Shown: positions 6,577 through 13,310, numbered from the stretch's first letter. The stretch: DNA of 15,493 bases from Kitasatospora phosalacinea (GCF_000716545.1 NZ_JNWZ01000101.1:1-15493); one strand, 5' to 3'. Program-made: numbers and translations. The notes: a model not told the origin generated them from the sequence alone.

Positions 6577-7002
6577 GCGCGGTGCACCGACAGCCCCCGG
6601 GCCGGGCTTCTCGGCGGTGGCCACGAACACGGTGACGGCGGCCAGGAACGGCCCGTGCGCCAAGTGGTCGAGCCACTCCCCGGCCTGTTCCCGGGTCAGG
6701 TACCCGGCGGCGACGGCCCGTTCGGTGTTGCGCCGCAGCCCGAGCACCCGGTCGGCGTCCCGGACGTCCCGGAAGAGCGCGGGGACGGGGGTGACGGCGC
6801 GCACGGCGAGGCCGCACCGCTCGGCCGGCCTGGGCAGTTGGCGGCCGATCAGCGGGTTGCGGACGACCCGGTCGGTGAGGTGCCGGGTGAAGGCGCGGGC
6901 GAGCGCGGGGTCGGGGTGGTCGACGGCGAGGGTGCCCCAGTCGGGTTCGGCGGCGACCAGCCGGCCGCCGGGGCGCAGCACCCGATGGGCCTCGGCGAGG
7001 GC
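6574..7002 (-). pseudogene. 3' part of a SAM-dependent methyltransferase (5' half missing)
   Basis: About 142 codons of recognisable methyltransferase remain. It opens in the middle of the domain with ALAEAHRVLRPGG, the conserved segment after the catalytic strand. An AAEPDW loop and a C-terminal region ending in a TVFVATAEKPG strand follow, as in UbiE-like small-molecule methyltransferases. The SAM-binding motif I and the whole N-terminal half, over 100 residues, are absent. Upstream of about 7002 the frame reads antisense to cis-prenyltransferase sequence. The remaining codons look undamaged, so the break is recent or is an assembly artefact. No complete copy of the N-terminal half occurs elsewhere in the window. 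Confidence 0.8.
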
Positions 7003-7240
7003 GCTGGCCGAGGAGCTGTCGCCCGACCACATCGCCCGCCACCTCCACACCGCGGGCAGCTCCGACCCGGACCTGGTCATCCGCACCAGCGGCGAGCAGC
7101 GGATGTCCAACTTCCTGCTGTGGCAGAGCGCCTGCGCGGAACCGTACTTCTGCGACGCGTACTGGCCGGCCTTCCGCGAGGTCGACTTCCTGCGCGCGGT
7201 CGGGGCGTACGCCGACCGCCGGCGCCGCTACGGCGCCTGA
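7001..7240 (+). pseudogene. 3' part of a cis-prenyltransferase (undecaprenyl diphosphate synthase family)
   Basis: Seventy-nine codons match the C-terminal third of UppS-family isoprenyl diphosphate synthases. These include the DPDLVIRTSGEQRMSNFLLWQ signature, whose RTSGEQR arginines bind the diphosphate of isopentenyl diphosphate. YFCDAYWPAFREVDFLRA and a basic tail ending YGA follow. The N-terminal two thirds, with the catalytic aspartate region, are missing. Upstream of about 7001 the frame is antisense to the truncated methyltransferase. Intact members are about 240-280 aa and act at the membrane in polyprenyl carrier synthesis. The stop overlaps the end of the convergent zinc-finger-like gene by 13 bp. 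The surviving sequence shows no decay. Confidence 0.85.
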
Positions 7241-7650
7241 GGTCCGGCCGGCGGCAGCGGGCGGCCCTCCCCGGGCCGGGGGGACGGGAGCCGGCCGGTG
7301 GTCACCCGCAGGAGGGCCTCCAGGATGCCAGTGCTCTCCGCGGCGGACATGGCGACGGGCTGCGGGAGCCCGGGCCGGGTGCAGGCGATCTCCAGCAGGA
7401 CGCGCGCCGCGTCGGCCAGCGCGGCCGCGGCGCGTTCCGCGCGCTCGGCCGGGTCGGTGTCGGCGATCAGGCCGAGGGCGGCGGCGGTGCGGCGCCGCTC
7501 GCGGCGGGCCTCGTAGGCGCGCTGCCGGCAGGCCTGGCCGCAGTACTTGGGGCGGGCCCCCCGCTTGCCGCCCGTGGGGGCGGGCCTGCCGCACCAGACG
7601 CAGGGGTGCGCGTCCGTCCGGGCGTCGGGGGTGGTCGCGGCGTCGTCCAT
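7228..7650 (-). CDS. Small protein with a CxxC...CxxxC zinc-finger-like motif
   Basis: A 140-aa protein of unknown function. Near the N-terminus CVWCGRP and, about 20 residues later, YCGQACRQRAYEARR form a C-x2-C / C-x3-C set. That is a plausible zinc-binding knuckle followed by a strongly basic helix, suggesting nucleic-acid contact. The middle is Ala-rich helix, and the last 20 residues are Pro/Gly-rich and probably disordered. The ATG at 7650 is preferred over TTG at 7662, which would add only four residues. The 3' end overlaps the UppS fragment by 13 bp tail to tail. Similar small proteins are common and uncharacterised in streptomycetes, to my knowledge. Confidence 0.7.
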   Translation of the reverse strand: MDDAATTPDARTDAHPCVWCGRPAPTGGKRGARPKYCGQACRQRAYEARRERRRTAAALGLIADTDPAERAERAAAALADAARVLLEIACTRPGLPQPVAMSAAESTGILEALLRVTTGRLPSPRPGEGRPLPPAGPQAP

Positions 7651-7685
7651 ACCCTGATCCAACGCCCGCCGCCCGCCGCACGGGA

Positions 7686-7720
7686 CGGGCCCGGAGCCGG
7701 TTCACCTGAACGGGGGCCCG
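7686..7720. terminator. Compound hairpin downstream of the TetR gene
   Basis: Outer arms CGGGCCC (7686-7692) and GGGCCCG (7714-7720) enclose an inner GTTCA/TGAAC stem (7700-7711). It lies in the 163-bp gap after the minus-strand TetR gene, where a terminator would be expected. Nothing else is evident in that gap. Confidence 0.4.
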
Positions 7721-7813
7721 GCCCTCCCGGCGGGGCTCAGCGGCGCAAGGCCGACGCGGTGTTCCGGTCAGCCGCCCCGGCCGCCGCACCGTCCTCCGCC
7801 CGGCCCGTCCCGC

Positions 7814-8368
7814 TCATCGGGCGATCATCCCGGCCAGCGCGAGGTCGAGCAGCCGGTCGGCCTGGGCGGGGGTGTCGTGCTCGCGGGCCCAGGCCGCGGC
7901 GTTCATCAGGGTGAACACGTCGGCGCCGGTGGTGTCGCCGCGCAGCGCTCCGGCGGCCCGGGCCCGGTCGACCAGGCGTTCGCCGATGGCCGTCAACCGG
8001 TGGCAGGAGTCCTGGAGTTCGCCGGAGCGGGCGGCCAGCGCGGCGGCCAGGCCCTGGTAGGCGGCGGCGTGCCGGACGACCGCGCGGATCCAGTCGGCCA
8101 GCGCCCGGGCCGGGTCGGGGTGCTCGGCGAGGCCGTCGCCGTACTCGAACAGCTCCCGGTTGCGGGCCTCCAGCAGGGCGGCGATCAGGGCGGCGCGGGT
8201 CGGGAAGTGGCCGTAGAGGGTGCCGGTCGCGACACCGGCCCGGCGGGCGACGCCCTCCAGCGAGGCGCCGGTGCCCTCCGCGCGGAACACCGCGTCGGCT
8301 TCGGCGAGCAGCCGTTCGCGGTTGCGCAGCGCGTCGGCGCGCGGTCGGCGGCGGGCGGTTTCGGCCAC
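7814..8368 (-). CDS. TetR-family transcriptional regulator
   Basis: A 184-aa repressor-type protein. The N-terminal helix-turn-helix (about residues 15-60) contains ADAVFRAEG, the turn VARRAGVATGTLYGHFPTRAALIAALL, and the YxHF signature of the family. The C-terminal ligand-binding part is Ala/Leu-rich helix of the usual length. The ATG at 8368 has GGGAG at 8374-8378. The gene is divergent from the NmrA-like oxidoreductase with a 126-bp intergenic region full of CGAGG/CCTCG palindromes. That arrangement suggests it represses both itself and the oxidoreductase in response to a small molecule. The ligand is unknown. Confidence 0.9.
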   Translation of the reverse strand: MAETARRRPRADALRNRERLLAEADAVFRAEGTGASLEGVARRAGVATGTLYGHFPTRAALIAALLEARNRELFEYGDGLAEHPDPARALADWIRAVVRHAAAYQGLAAALAARSGELQDSCHRLTAIGERLVDRARAAGALRGDTTGADVFTLMNAAAWAREHDTPAQADRLLDLALAGMIAR

Positions 8369-8413
8369 GTCAACTCCCTTTCCGGGGGCAGACCTTGCGC
8401 CCCACCTACAAAT

Positions 8414-8453
8414 CGAGGCATCCTCGACTTACCTCGAAACCGAGGATGCCTCA
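8414..8453. promoter_or_regulatory. Cluster of palindromic operators between TetR and NmrA-like genes
   Basis: Two 13-bp sites, CGAGGCATCCTCG (8414-8426) and CGAGGATGCCTCA (8441-8453), are 27 bp apart centre to centre and inverted copies of each other. A third palindrome, CCTCGAAACCGAGG (8432-8445), overlaps the second. This is the pattern of an autoregulated TetR divergent operator. Confidence 0.75.
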
Positions 8454-8494
8454 TTTTAACGGGGCGCCAGTCGCCCGAACAGGGGGAACCCGCC

Positions 8495-9370
8495 GTGATC
8501 CTGCTGACCGGAGCCACCGGCTCGATCGGCCGCCACCTGGTGCGCCGGCTCGCCGAACGGGGGGCCGGGTTCCGCGCCCTGGTGCGCGACGGGGCCAAGG
8601 GCCGCGCCCTGGGCTGCCCGTACGCCGTCGGCGACTTCGACGACCCGGCCTCGCTGGCCGCCGCGTTCGAGGGCGCGGACCGGGTGTTCCTGGGCGGGCC
8701 CGGCGCGCTGCCGGTGGACGGGGAGCAGCCGATGGTCCGGCAACTCACCGCCGCCATCGAGGCGGCCGCGGCCGCGAGCGTCGAGCACGTGGTGAAGGTC
8801 TCGGTGTGGCACGCCGAGCCGGGCGGTCTGCTCGCCCAGGGCGCGCACAGCGTGCTCGACCGCCGGCTGGCCGCCGCCGGACCGGCCTGGACGCTGCTCC
8901 AGCCCTCCGGTTTCCTGCAGAACCTGCTCGCCCCGGGGGCGTTCACCCCGGACGGGCGGCTGATCGCCCGCTACGGCGGCGCGCCCGTCTCGCACATCGA
9001 CGCCCGGGACATCGCCGAGTGCGCGGAGGTGCTGCTGACGGGGGCGCCGCGCCCGGGCGAGTCCTTCGTGCTGACCGGCCCGCGGGCCCTGACCGACCGG
9101 GAGTTGGCCGAGCGGATCTCACTCGCGCTGGGCCGCCCGGTCGGCCTCGCGCCCCTCGCCCCGGACGAGGTCGCCGCCGCGCTGACCGCCCGGGGTGCCC
9201 CGTCCGGTTTCGCCGCCGATCTGGCCGGGCTGCTGCGCGAGGTCGCGGCGGGCTCCCTGGCCGAGGTCACCGCCGCCGTCCCCGACCTGCTCGGCCGGCC
9301 CGCCCGCACGGTCGACGCCTTCCTGGCCGACCACCTGCCCGCCCTCCGCGCGGCCGTCCAACTCCCGTGA
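8495..9370 (+). CDS. NmrA-like NAD(P)-binding oxidoreductase (atypical SDR)
   Basis: A 291-aa cytoplasmic protein. The N-terminal Rossmann motif TGATGSIG (about residues 5-12) matches GxxGxxG of atypical short-chain dehydrogenases. Next come a VRD basic residue at the expected cofactor-selecting strand, FDDPASLAAAFEGADRVFL, and VKVSVW. Later LQPSGFLQNLL and the SHIDARDIAE segment fit the NmrA/HSCARG subfamily. The substrate is unknown; family members act as quinone or aldehyde reductases or as redox sensors. The GTG at 8495 is preceded by GGGGGA at good spacing, and no ATG is available in frame nearby. It is divergent from the TetR gene and probably its target. Confidence 0.85.
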   Translation: MILLTGATGSIGRHLVRRLAERGAGFRALVRDGAKGRALGCPYAVGDFDDPASLAAAFEGADRVFLGGPGALPVDGEQPMVRQLTAAIEAAAAASVEHVVKVSVWHAEPGGLLAQGAHSVLDRRLAAAGPAWTLLQPSGFLQNLLAPGAFTPDGRLIARYGGAPVSHIDARDIAECAEVLLTGAPRPGESFVLTGPRALTDRELAERISLALGRPVGLAPLAPDEVAAALTARGAPSGFAADLAGLLREVAAGSLAEVTAAVPDLLGRPARTVDAFLADHLPALRAAVQLP

Positions 9371-9382
9371 GCGGCGCTGACC

Positions 9383-9410
9383 TTGACCCACCTTTGACCC
9401 GATCTTGCCC
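9383..9410. promoter_or_regulatory. Direct repeats with 11-bp period upstream of the lipoprotein gene
   Basis: TTGACCC at 9383-9389 and 9394-9400 and TTGCCC at 9405-9410 are spaced exactly 11 bp start to start, with 4-bp gaps. Side-by-side repeats one helical turn apart are typical of OmpR-type winged-helix regulators such as streptomycete PhoP or SARPs. The regulator is not identified. Confidence 0.5.
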
Positions 9411-9432
9411 GGCGCCCGGCGGTGTCCGGGAT

Positions 9433-9450
9433 CAGAGTACGAGTACTCTG
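9433..9450. promoter_or_regulatory. 18-bp palindrome upstream of the lipoprotein gene
   Basis: CAGAGTAC (9433-9440) and GTACTCTG (9443-9450) are perfect complements around a GA centre. It lies 83 bp before the GTG start, where a promoter operator would be expected. No regulator gene is adjacent. Confidence 0.6.
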
Positions 9451-9532
9451 GCCAACGGTCCGCCGCATACGGAATGATGATCACACTCGCGGGCCGCCCA
9501 GGGCCCGCCCCCCACCGACCGGAGCCCCCACC

Positions 9533-10159
9533 GTGAAACGTCCCGCCCTGGCCGCAGCCGCCGCCGTACTCGCCGCGGGCACCCTGCTCGTCGGCTGCGG
9601 CTCCACCCACAGCACCGGCTCGGGTTCGGGCTCCGGCTCCGGCTCCGGCTCGTCGAACGCCGCGCAGGAGAGCCAGCAGAAGTACGAGCAGCAGCAGGTC
9701 CAGGCGGCCGCCGACCACGACCGGGCGTTCCCGACCATCGCGAAGACCTGCAACGGCCGGCCCACCGCGGTGCCGCCGCCGGTGGCCCAGCCGTCGGCGA
9801 GCGGCCAGTCCTCGACGGCCGGCCAGCCCGAGAACCCCAAGTACGGTGAGAACCACGGCTACTTGAAGACCACCGCGCTGAGCCCCGCCCAGCAGTGCCG
9901 GGGCGACGCGCACGCCGCGCGCATCGTCACCGGACTGGCCGGGCACACCCCGGCCGGGACCGAGCAGGCGAAGGAACTGCTCGCCAGCCTCGGCTACCCG
10001 GACGCCACCGTCACCCAGGGCGCCAACGGCGTGCAGTTCTCCTTCTTCGTCCCGCAGGTCGGCCCCTGCCTGACGGGCACGCTGTCCGACCCGCCGCACA
10101 TCGAGGTGCACGGCCCCTACGTCGAGGGCGGCTGCTCCCCCTCGAAGGGCGGCCACTGA
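9533..10159 (+). CDS. Secreted lipoprotein of unknown function
   Basis: A 208-aa protein with a lipoprotein signal peptide: basic VKRP, an Ala/Leu/Val core, and the lipobox LLVGC with Cys22 as the lipidation site. A Ser/Gly linker follows and then Gln-rich helix. The C-terminal domain of about 110 residues contains GYPDATVTQGANGVQFSFFVPQVGPCLTG and three cysteines, and could bind a ligand or form disulfides. I do not recognise the domain, although similar lipoproteins seem common in streptomycetes. The GTG at 9533 has GGAG (9521-9524) at 8 nt and gives a complete signal peptide. The DNA upstream carries 11-bp-period repeats and a palindrome, pointing to regulated expression. Confidence 0.8.
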   Translation: MKRPALAAAAAVLAAGTLLVGCGSTHSTGSGSGSGSGSGSSNAAQESQQKYEQQQVQAAADHDRAFPTIAKTCNGRPTAVPPPVAQPSASGQSSTAGQPENPKYGENHGYLKTTALSPAQQCRGDAHAARIVTGLAGHTPAGTEQAKELLASLGYPDATVTQGANGVQFSFFVPQVGPCLTGTLSDPPHIEVHGPYVEGGCSPSKGGH

Positions 10160-10704
10160 GCTCCGCCCGGCCACCGGCCGGTCGCCGTCGGAAACCCCCT
10201 GGCCCGGCAGCCGACTCCGCCGCCAGGCCGGGGAGATGACGGGCGATCCGCTGTTCCGGAGAGCCGCCGACCGGTGGGCCGGGCGCCTTCCCCGGGCCGG
10301 GCGCCGCGACGGTCGCGGTCTCCCCGGAGTCCGGCCGGTGCCCGTCGGGCTGGTCCGGTCTGCCGACGTCGGAGGGCCCGGTACCGGCGACCGCGCCGGA
10401 CGAGCGGCGGGCCGGGCTGCTGCGGGCCGCGCCGCGCTCCCGTCCCGGGGCCGCGCGGGACGCCGACCGGCTGCGGGCGGCGCTCCCGGTCGGCCGGGCG
10501 CTCGGACCGGCCACGCCCGCCCGCCCCGACCGGATCCGCCGCTCCAGCGCGTCGAACGCGTCGAGGACCTCCGGGCTGTCGGCCGCGCCGCTTCCCGAGC
10601 CGTCCACCGTGAGGTTCGCCGTCCGCCCCGGCCCTTCTCCGCCCCGGCCGGTTCGTTCGCGCACCGGGCGCCGCAGCCCGGCAAGGCCCGTTTCTGGCGG
10701 CCGC
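10160..10704. other. 545-bp stretch without a convincing gene
   Basis: No recognisable gene. One minus-strand frame has high third-position GC from about 10610 to 10240, with a possible GTG start near 10612. It begins DGSGSGAADSPEVLDAFDAL and later becomes Arg/Pro/Ser-rich. To end, it would have to run about 150 bp into the lipoprotein gene on the opposite strand. The complementary plus frame shares the same wobble positions and is also open, but has no start codon until 10609. It is either a degenerate gene remnant or an unusual hypothetical protein. A short CGGCC/GGCCG hairpin near 10168 may end the lipoprotein transcript. Confidence 0.4.
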
Positions 10705-11202
10705 TCAGTCCTGCCCCGCTCCGCGCACCTTCGCCAGGAAGCCCGCCAGGTTGCCGCGCATCCGCTCGATCCGCTGCTCCAGCGTCAGCGACTCGTAGAT
10801 CTTGGTGCCGGTCTCGCGCAGGCCCCGCACGTACAGCGAGCAGGCCAGGTCGCTGCACATGTACGCGCCGACCGAGTTGCCCTGCCGCCCGGCCGGGCCG
10901 GCCAGCGGGGCCACCAGCAGCGAGACGCCGCCGGTGTGCGTGGTGACGCACAGCGAGCAGATGCTCCGCCGGGCCTGCCAGGACGCGCCGGAGGAGGCGC
11001 GCAGGACGACGGCCTGCGGGCGGCCGTCCAGTTCGGTGACCAGGTAGGCGCGGTCGGGGGCCTGCGGGTCGCGCCAGCCGAGGAAGTCCAGCTCGGGCCA
11101 GGGCTGTTCGGCCAGCTCGCGGGGCAGGTTCAGTCGCTTCGCCTCGCCCTTGGAGCAGTTCAGGAACGCGGCGCGGATCTCGGGGTCGGTCAGCTCTCTC
11201 AC
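10705..11202 (-). CDS. FBP/FusB-type EF-G-binding protein with treble-clef zinc finger
   Basis: A 165-aa protein. The C-terminal half has the four-cysteine set of the FBP_C domain: ICSLC (Cys82, Cys85) and MCSDLAC (Cys116, Cys121), separated by a GGVSLLVAPLAG strand region. This is the treble-clef zinc site of the FusB/FBP family. Family members bind elongation factor G and can free ribosomes stalled by fusidic acid. The N-terminal part starts with a short helix containing NCSKGEAKRL. Whether this protein gives resistance or tunes translation is not known from sequence. The GTG at 11202 is the only reasonable start; TAGCGT ends 8 nt before it, so the mRNA may be leaderless. It is divergent from a TetR regulator with one shared palindrome between them. 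Confidence 0.8.
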   Translation of the reverse strand: MRELTDPEIRAAFLNCSKGEAKRLNLPRELAEQPWPELDFLGWRDPQAPDRAYLVTELDGRPQAVVLRASSGASWQARRSICSLCVTTHTGGVSLLVAPLAGPAGRQGNSVGAYMCSDLACSLYVRGLRETGTKIYESLTLEQRIERMRGNLAGFLAKVRGAGQD

Positions 11203-11210
11203 GAAACACC

Positions 11211-11248
11211 ACGCTAATTTGCCTAAGTCGTTTAGGCAAACGGATAAT
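11211..11248. promoter_or_regulatory. Divergent promoters of the FBP and TetR genes
   Basis: Plus strand: -35 TTGCCT (11219-11224), 18-bp spacer, -10 GATAAT (11243-11248), reading to the TetR gene. Minus strand: -35 TTGCCT (11234-11239), 17-bp spacer, -10 TAGCGT (11211-11216), 8 nt before the FBP start codon. Both -35 boxes lie in the arms of the same palindrome. Confidence 0.7.
11218..11240. promoter_or_regulatory. 23-bp operator palindrome for the TetR/FBP pair
   Basis: Arms TTTGCCTAA (11218-11226) and TTAGGCAAA (11232-11240) are perfectly complementary around GTCGT. The site covers both -35 boxes, so one bound TetR dimer could silence both genes. Confidence 0.8.
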
Positions 11249-11274
11249 GTTTGAAGGAACCGGGAGAGGAACGG

Positions 11275-11853
11275 GTGAACACGGTGGCACGTGCAGGTCT
11301 GACCCCCGAGGTGCTGACCAGAGCGGGCGCGGAACTGGCCGACGAGGTGGGCTTCGAGCAGGTGACGGTCACCGAACTGGCCCGCCGCTTCGACGTCAAG
11401 GTCGCCAGCCTGTACTCGCACGTCAAGAGCTCGCACGACCTCAAGGTCCGGATCGCCCTGCTCGCCCTGGCCGAACTCGCCGACCGCGCCGCCGACGCGA
11501 TCGCCGGCCGCTCCGGGCGCGACGCCCTCGCCGCCTTCGCCGAGGCGTACCGCGGCTACGCCCGCGAGCACCCGGGCCGCTACGAGGCCGCCCGGCTGCG
11601 CCTCGACCCGGAGACCGCCGCCGCCAGCGCCGCCCCCCGCCACTCCCAGCTGACCCGGGCCGTCCTGCGCGGCTACCACCTCTCCGAGCCCGGCCAGACC
11701 CACGCCGTCCGCCTGCTCGGCGGCGTCTTCCACGGTTACATCGAGCTGGAGTCCGCCGGGGGCTTCGCCCACACGCCGGTGGACCCGCAGGAGTCCTGGG
11801 ACTGGATCGTCGACTCGCTGGACGCCCTGCTCCGCGCCCGCGCCGACGGCTGA
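11275..11853 (+). CDS. TetR-family regulator with WHG-type C-terminal domain
   Basis: A 192-aa regulator. The N-terminal HTH (about residues 10-55) reads VTVTELARRFDVKVASLYSHVKSSHDLKVRI, with the typical YxHV turn. The C-terminal half has AEAYRGYAREHPGRYEAARL and LLGGVFHGYIELE, which fit the WHG-type TetR ligand domain. The GTG at 11275 is chosen because GGGAG (11262-11266) lies 8 nt before it; a TTG at 11251 would place the start before the ribosome binding site. It overlies a strong promoter and a 23-bp palindrome shared with the FBP gene, so autoregulation plus control of FBP is the natural reading. The ligand is unknown; a ribosome-active small molecule would make sense but is speculation. 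Confidence 0.9.
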   Translation: MNTVARAGLTPEVLTRAGAELADEVGFEQVTVTELARRFDVKVASLYSHVKSSHDLKVRIALLALAELADRAADAIAGRSGRDALAAFAEAYRGYAREHPGRYEAARLRLDPETAAASAAPRHSQLTRAVLRGYHLSEPGQTHAVRLLGGVFHGYIELESAGGFAHTPVDPQESWDWIVDSLDALLRARADG

Positions 11854-11925
11854 ACGGGCCGCGCCGGCCCTTCCCGGAGCGGGCCGACCACCCGGCAGCC
11901 CCCGGCCGACGACCCCCGGACGCGG

Positions 11926-11962
11926 CGACGGCGGCCACCGGAAGGACCGGTGGCCGCCGTCG
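11926..11962. terminator. Bidirectional hairpin terminator
   Basis: A 16-bp perfect stem, CGACGGCGGCCACCGG (11926-11941) with its complement (11947-11962), and an AAGGA loop. It lies between the convergent TetR gene (stop 11853) and msrA (stop 11982). Confidence 0.8.
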
Positions 11963-11981
11963 ACCCGTGCCTACCCGCCGC

Positions 11982-12488
11982 TCACGCGCCTTCGCGCACG
12001 GGGAGCTTCCAGCCCGGGCGCGGGTAGTGGCAGGTGTAGCCGTTGGGGTAGTGCTGCAGGTAGTCCTGGTGCTCGGGCTCGGCCTCCCAGAAGTCGCCCA
12101 GCGGGGTGACCTCGGTGACCACCTTGCCGGGCCACAGGCCGCTGGCGTCGACGTCCGCGATGGTGTCCAGGGCGGTGGCGCGCTGGGCCTCGTCCGCGTA
12201 GAAGACCGCCGAGCGGTAGCTGCTGCCGATGTCGTTGCCCTGCCGGTCGAGGGTGCTGGGGTCGTGGATCTGGAAGAAGTACTCCAGCAGCGTCCGGTAG
12301 CTGATCCGCTCCGGGTCGTAGACGATCTCCAGCGCCTCGGCGTGGCCGGGGTGGTTGCGGTAGGTGGCGTGCGCGTTCTGGCCGCCGGTGTAGCCGGTCC
12401 GGGTCGACTGGACGCCGGGGAGTTTGCGGATCAGCTCCTGCATTCCCCAGAAGCATCCGCCGGCCAGGACAGCGCGGTCCGTGGTCAT
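11982..12488 (-). CDS. msrA: Peptide-methionine (S)-S-oxide reductase MsrA
   Basis: A 168-aa cytoplasmic repair enzyme that reduces methionine S-sulfoxide in proteins using thioredoxin. The catalytic motif GGCFWGMQ has Cys12. The conserved [43 protein letters not shown] and [12 protein letters not shown] segments all fit MsrA, the last being the C-terminal pattern I expect in actinobacteria. The ATG at 12488 is chosen over an upstream in-frame ATG at 12539: GAGGAG lies about 10 nt before it, and the family normally starts a few residues before GGCFW. It is a complete single gene, convergent with the TetR gene across a strong hairpin. The upstream gap of about 120 bp shows only a 6-bp CGGTCC/GGACCG hairpin near 12558, probably ending the YbaK-like gene. 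Confidence 0.97.
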   Translation of the reverse strand: MTTDRAVLAGGCFWGMQELIRKLPGVQSTRTGYTGGQNAHATYRNHPGHAEALEIVYDPERISYRTLLEYFFQIHDPSTLDRQGNDIGSSYRSAVFYADEAQRATALDTIADVDASGLWPGKVVTEVTPLGDFWEAEPEHQDYLQHYPNGYTCHYPRPGWKLPVREGA

Positions 12489-12609
12489 CTCGTACTCACT
12501 CCTCGCATGGGACGTCGACTCGTCCGCCCGGGGCGCCACCCCGGGGGACCACCCGGTCCAACCGCCGGACCGCCCGCGATGTTCCCGCCCGCCGGGGGTC
12601 GCGCCCCGG

Positions 12610-13182
12610 TCAGCCGGCCAGCCCCTCGACGACCTGCGCGCCGGGCAGCGCGGCGGCCACCGCGCCGGGCAGGATCAGCTTCCCGCGCCGCCGCCCGCTG
12701 CCGACCAGCACGTACGGGGCGGCGGCGACGGCCGCGTCGACCAGCAGCGGCCAGTGCGCGGGCAGGCCGACGGGGGTGATGCCGCCGTACTCCATGCCGC
12801 TCTCGCCGACGGCGGTGTCCATCGGCGCGAACGACGCCTTGCGCGCTCCCAGGTGGCCGCGCACCGCCCTGTTGACGTCGAGCCGGGTGGTGGCCAGCAC
12901 CAGTCCGGCGGCCAGCGTCGTCTCCCCGCCGCGCTTGGCGGCGACCACCACGCAGTTCGCGGAGGCCCCGGCCGGGACGTCGTACGCCTCGCAGAACACG
13001 GCGGTGTCGGCCAGTTCCGGGTCGGTGTCCACGTACAGCACCTGCCGGGCCGCTTCCGCGTCCCACCGGTCCAACAACCCGGCCACCGGGGCGGCCAGTT
13101 CCTCCATGACGTCCACCGCGCGCCGCACCTGCGGGAAGTTCCCGAACGGCGCCCGCACCGGCTGCTCCACCTGCTCGTTCAT
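12610..13182 (-). CDS. YbaK/ProX-type aminoacyl-tRNA deacylase
   Basis: A 190-aa single-domain protein of the YbaK/ProRS-insertion-domain family, which hydrolyses mischarged aminoacyl-tRNA in trans. Visible signatures are [13 protein letters not shown] with the conserved lysine (Lys83), then [14 protein letters not shown] (about 108-120). Next is [15 protein letters not shown] (127-141), whose GG(I/V)xPxG motif shapes the active site, and finally [16 protein letters not shown]. Which tRNA it edits cannot be told. It is about 30 residues longer than E. coli YbaK, with the extra length at the N-terminus. The ATG at 13182 has no Shine-Dalgarno but has TAGAGT 6 nt upstream, so leaderless initiation is likely. 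It is divergent from a TetR gene. Confidence 0.9.
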   Translation of the reverse strand: MNEQVEQPVRAPFGNFPQVRRAVDVMEELAAPVAGLLDRWDAEAARQVLYVDTDPELADTAVFCEAYDVPAGASANCVVVAAKRGGETTLAAGLVLATTRLDVNRAVRGHLGARKASFAPMDTAVGESGMEYGGITPVGLPAHWPLLVDAAVAAAPYVLVGSGRRRGKLILPGAVAAALPGAQVVEGLAG

Positions 13183-13194
13183 GCCCCGACTCTA
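13183..13194 (-). promoter_or_regulatory. -10 element of a probable leaderless promoter
   Basis: On the minus strand TAGAGT (13189-13194) is separated by 6 nt from the ATG at 13182. No ribosome binding site is present. Confidence 0.5.
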
Positions 13195-13243
13195 GCGCCG
13201 GGCCGGACCTCCCCCCGCGGCCGTGGAGCGCCGCCCCGTCGAC

Positions 13244-13265
13244 TAGGATGTGTACGGCGTTCACA
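13244..13265 (+). promoter_or_regulatory. TetR gene -10 and overlapping operator palindrome
   Basis: The -10-like TAGGAT (13244-13249) runs into a 17-bp palindrome TGTGTACGGCGTTCACA (13249-13265), which fits TGTGnACGnCGTnCACA. The site would cover the transcription start of the TetR gene at 13311, suiting autorepression. No clear -35 is visible. Confidence 0.65.
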
Positions 13266-13310
13266 TGAGAAGGACGACGCGTGCGGCGCGGACACCGGAG
13301 AGGGCGACCC

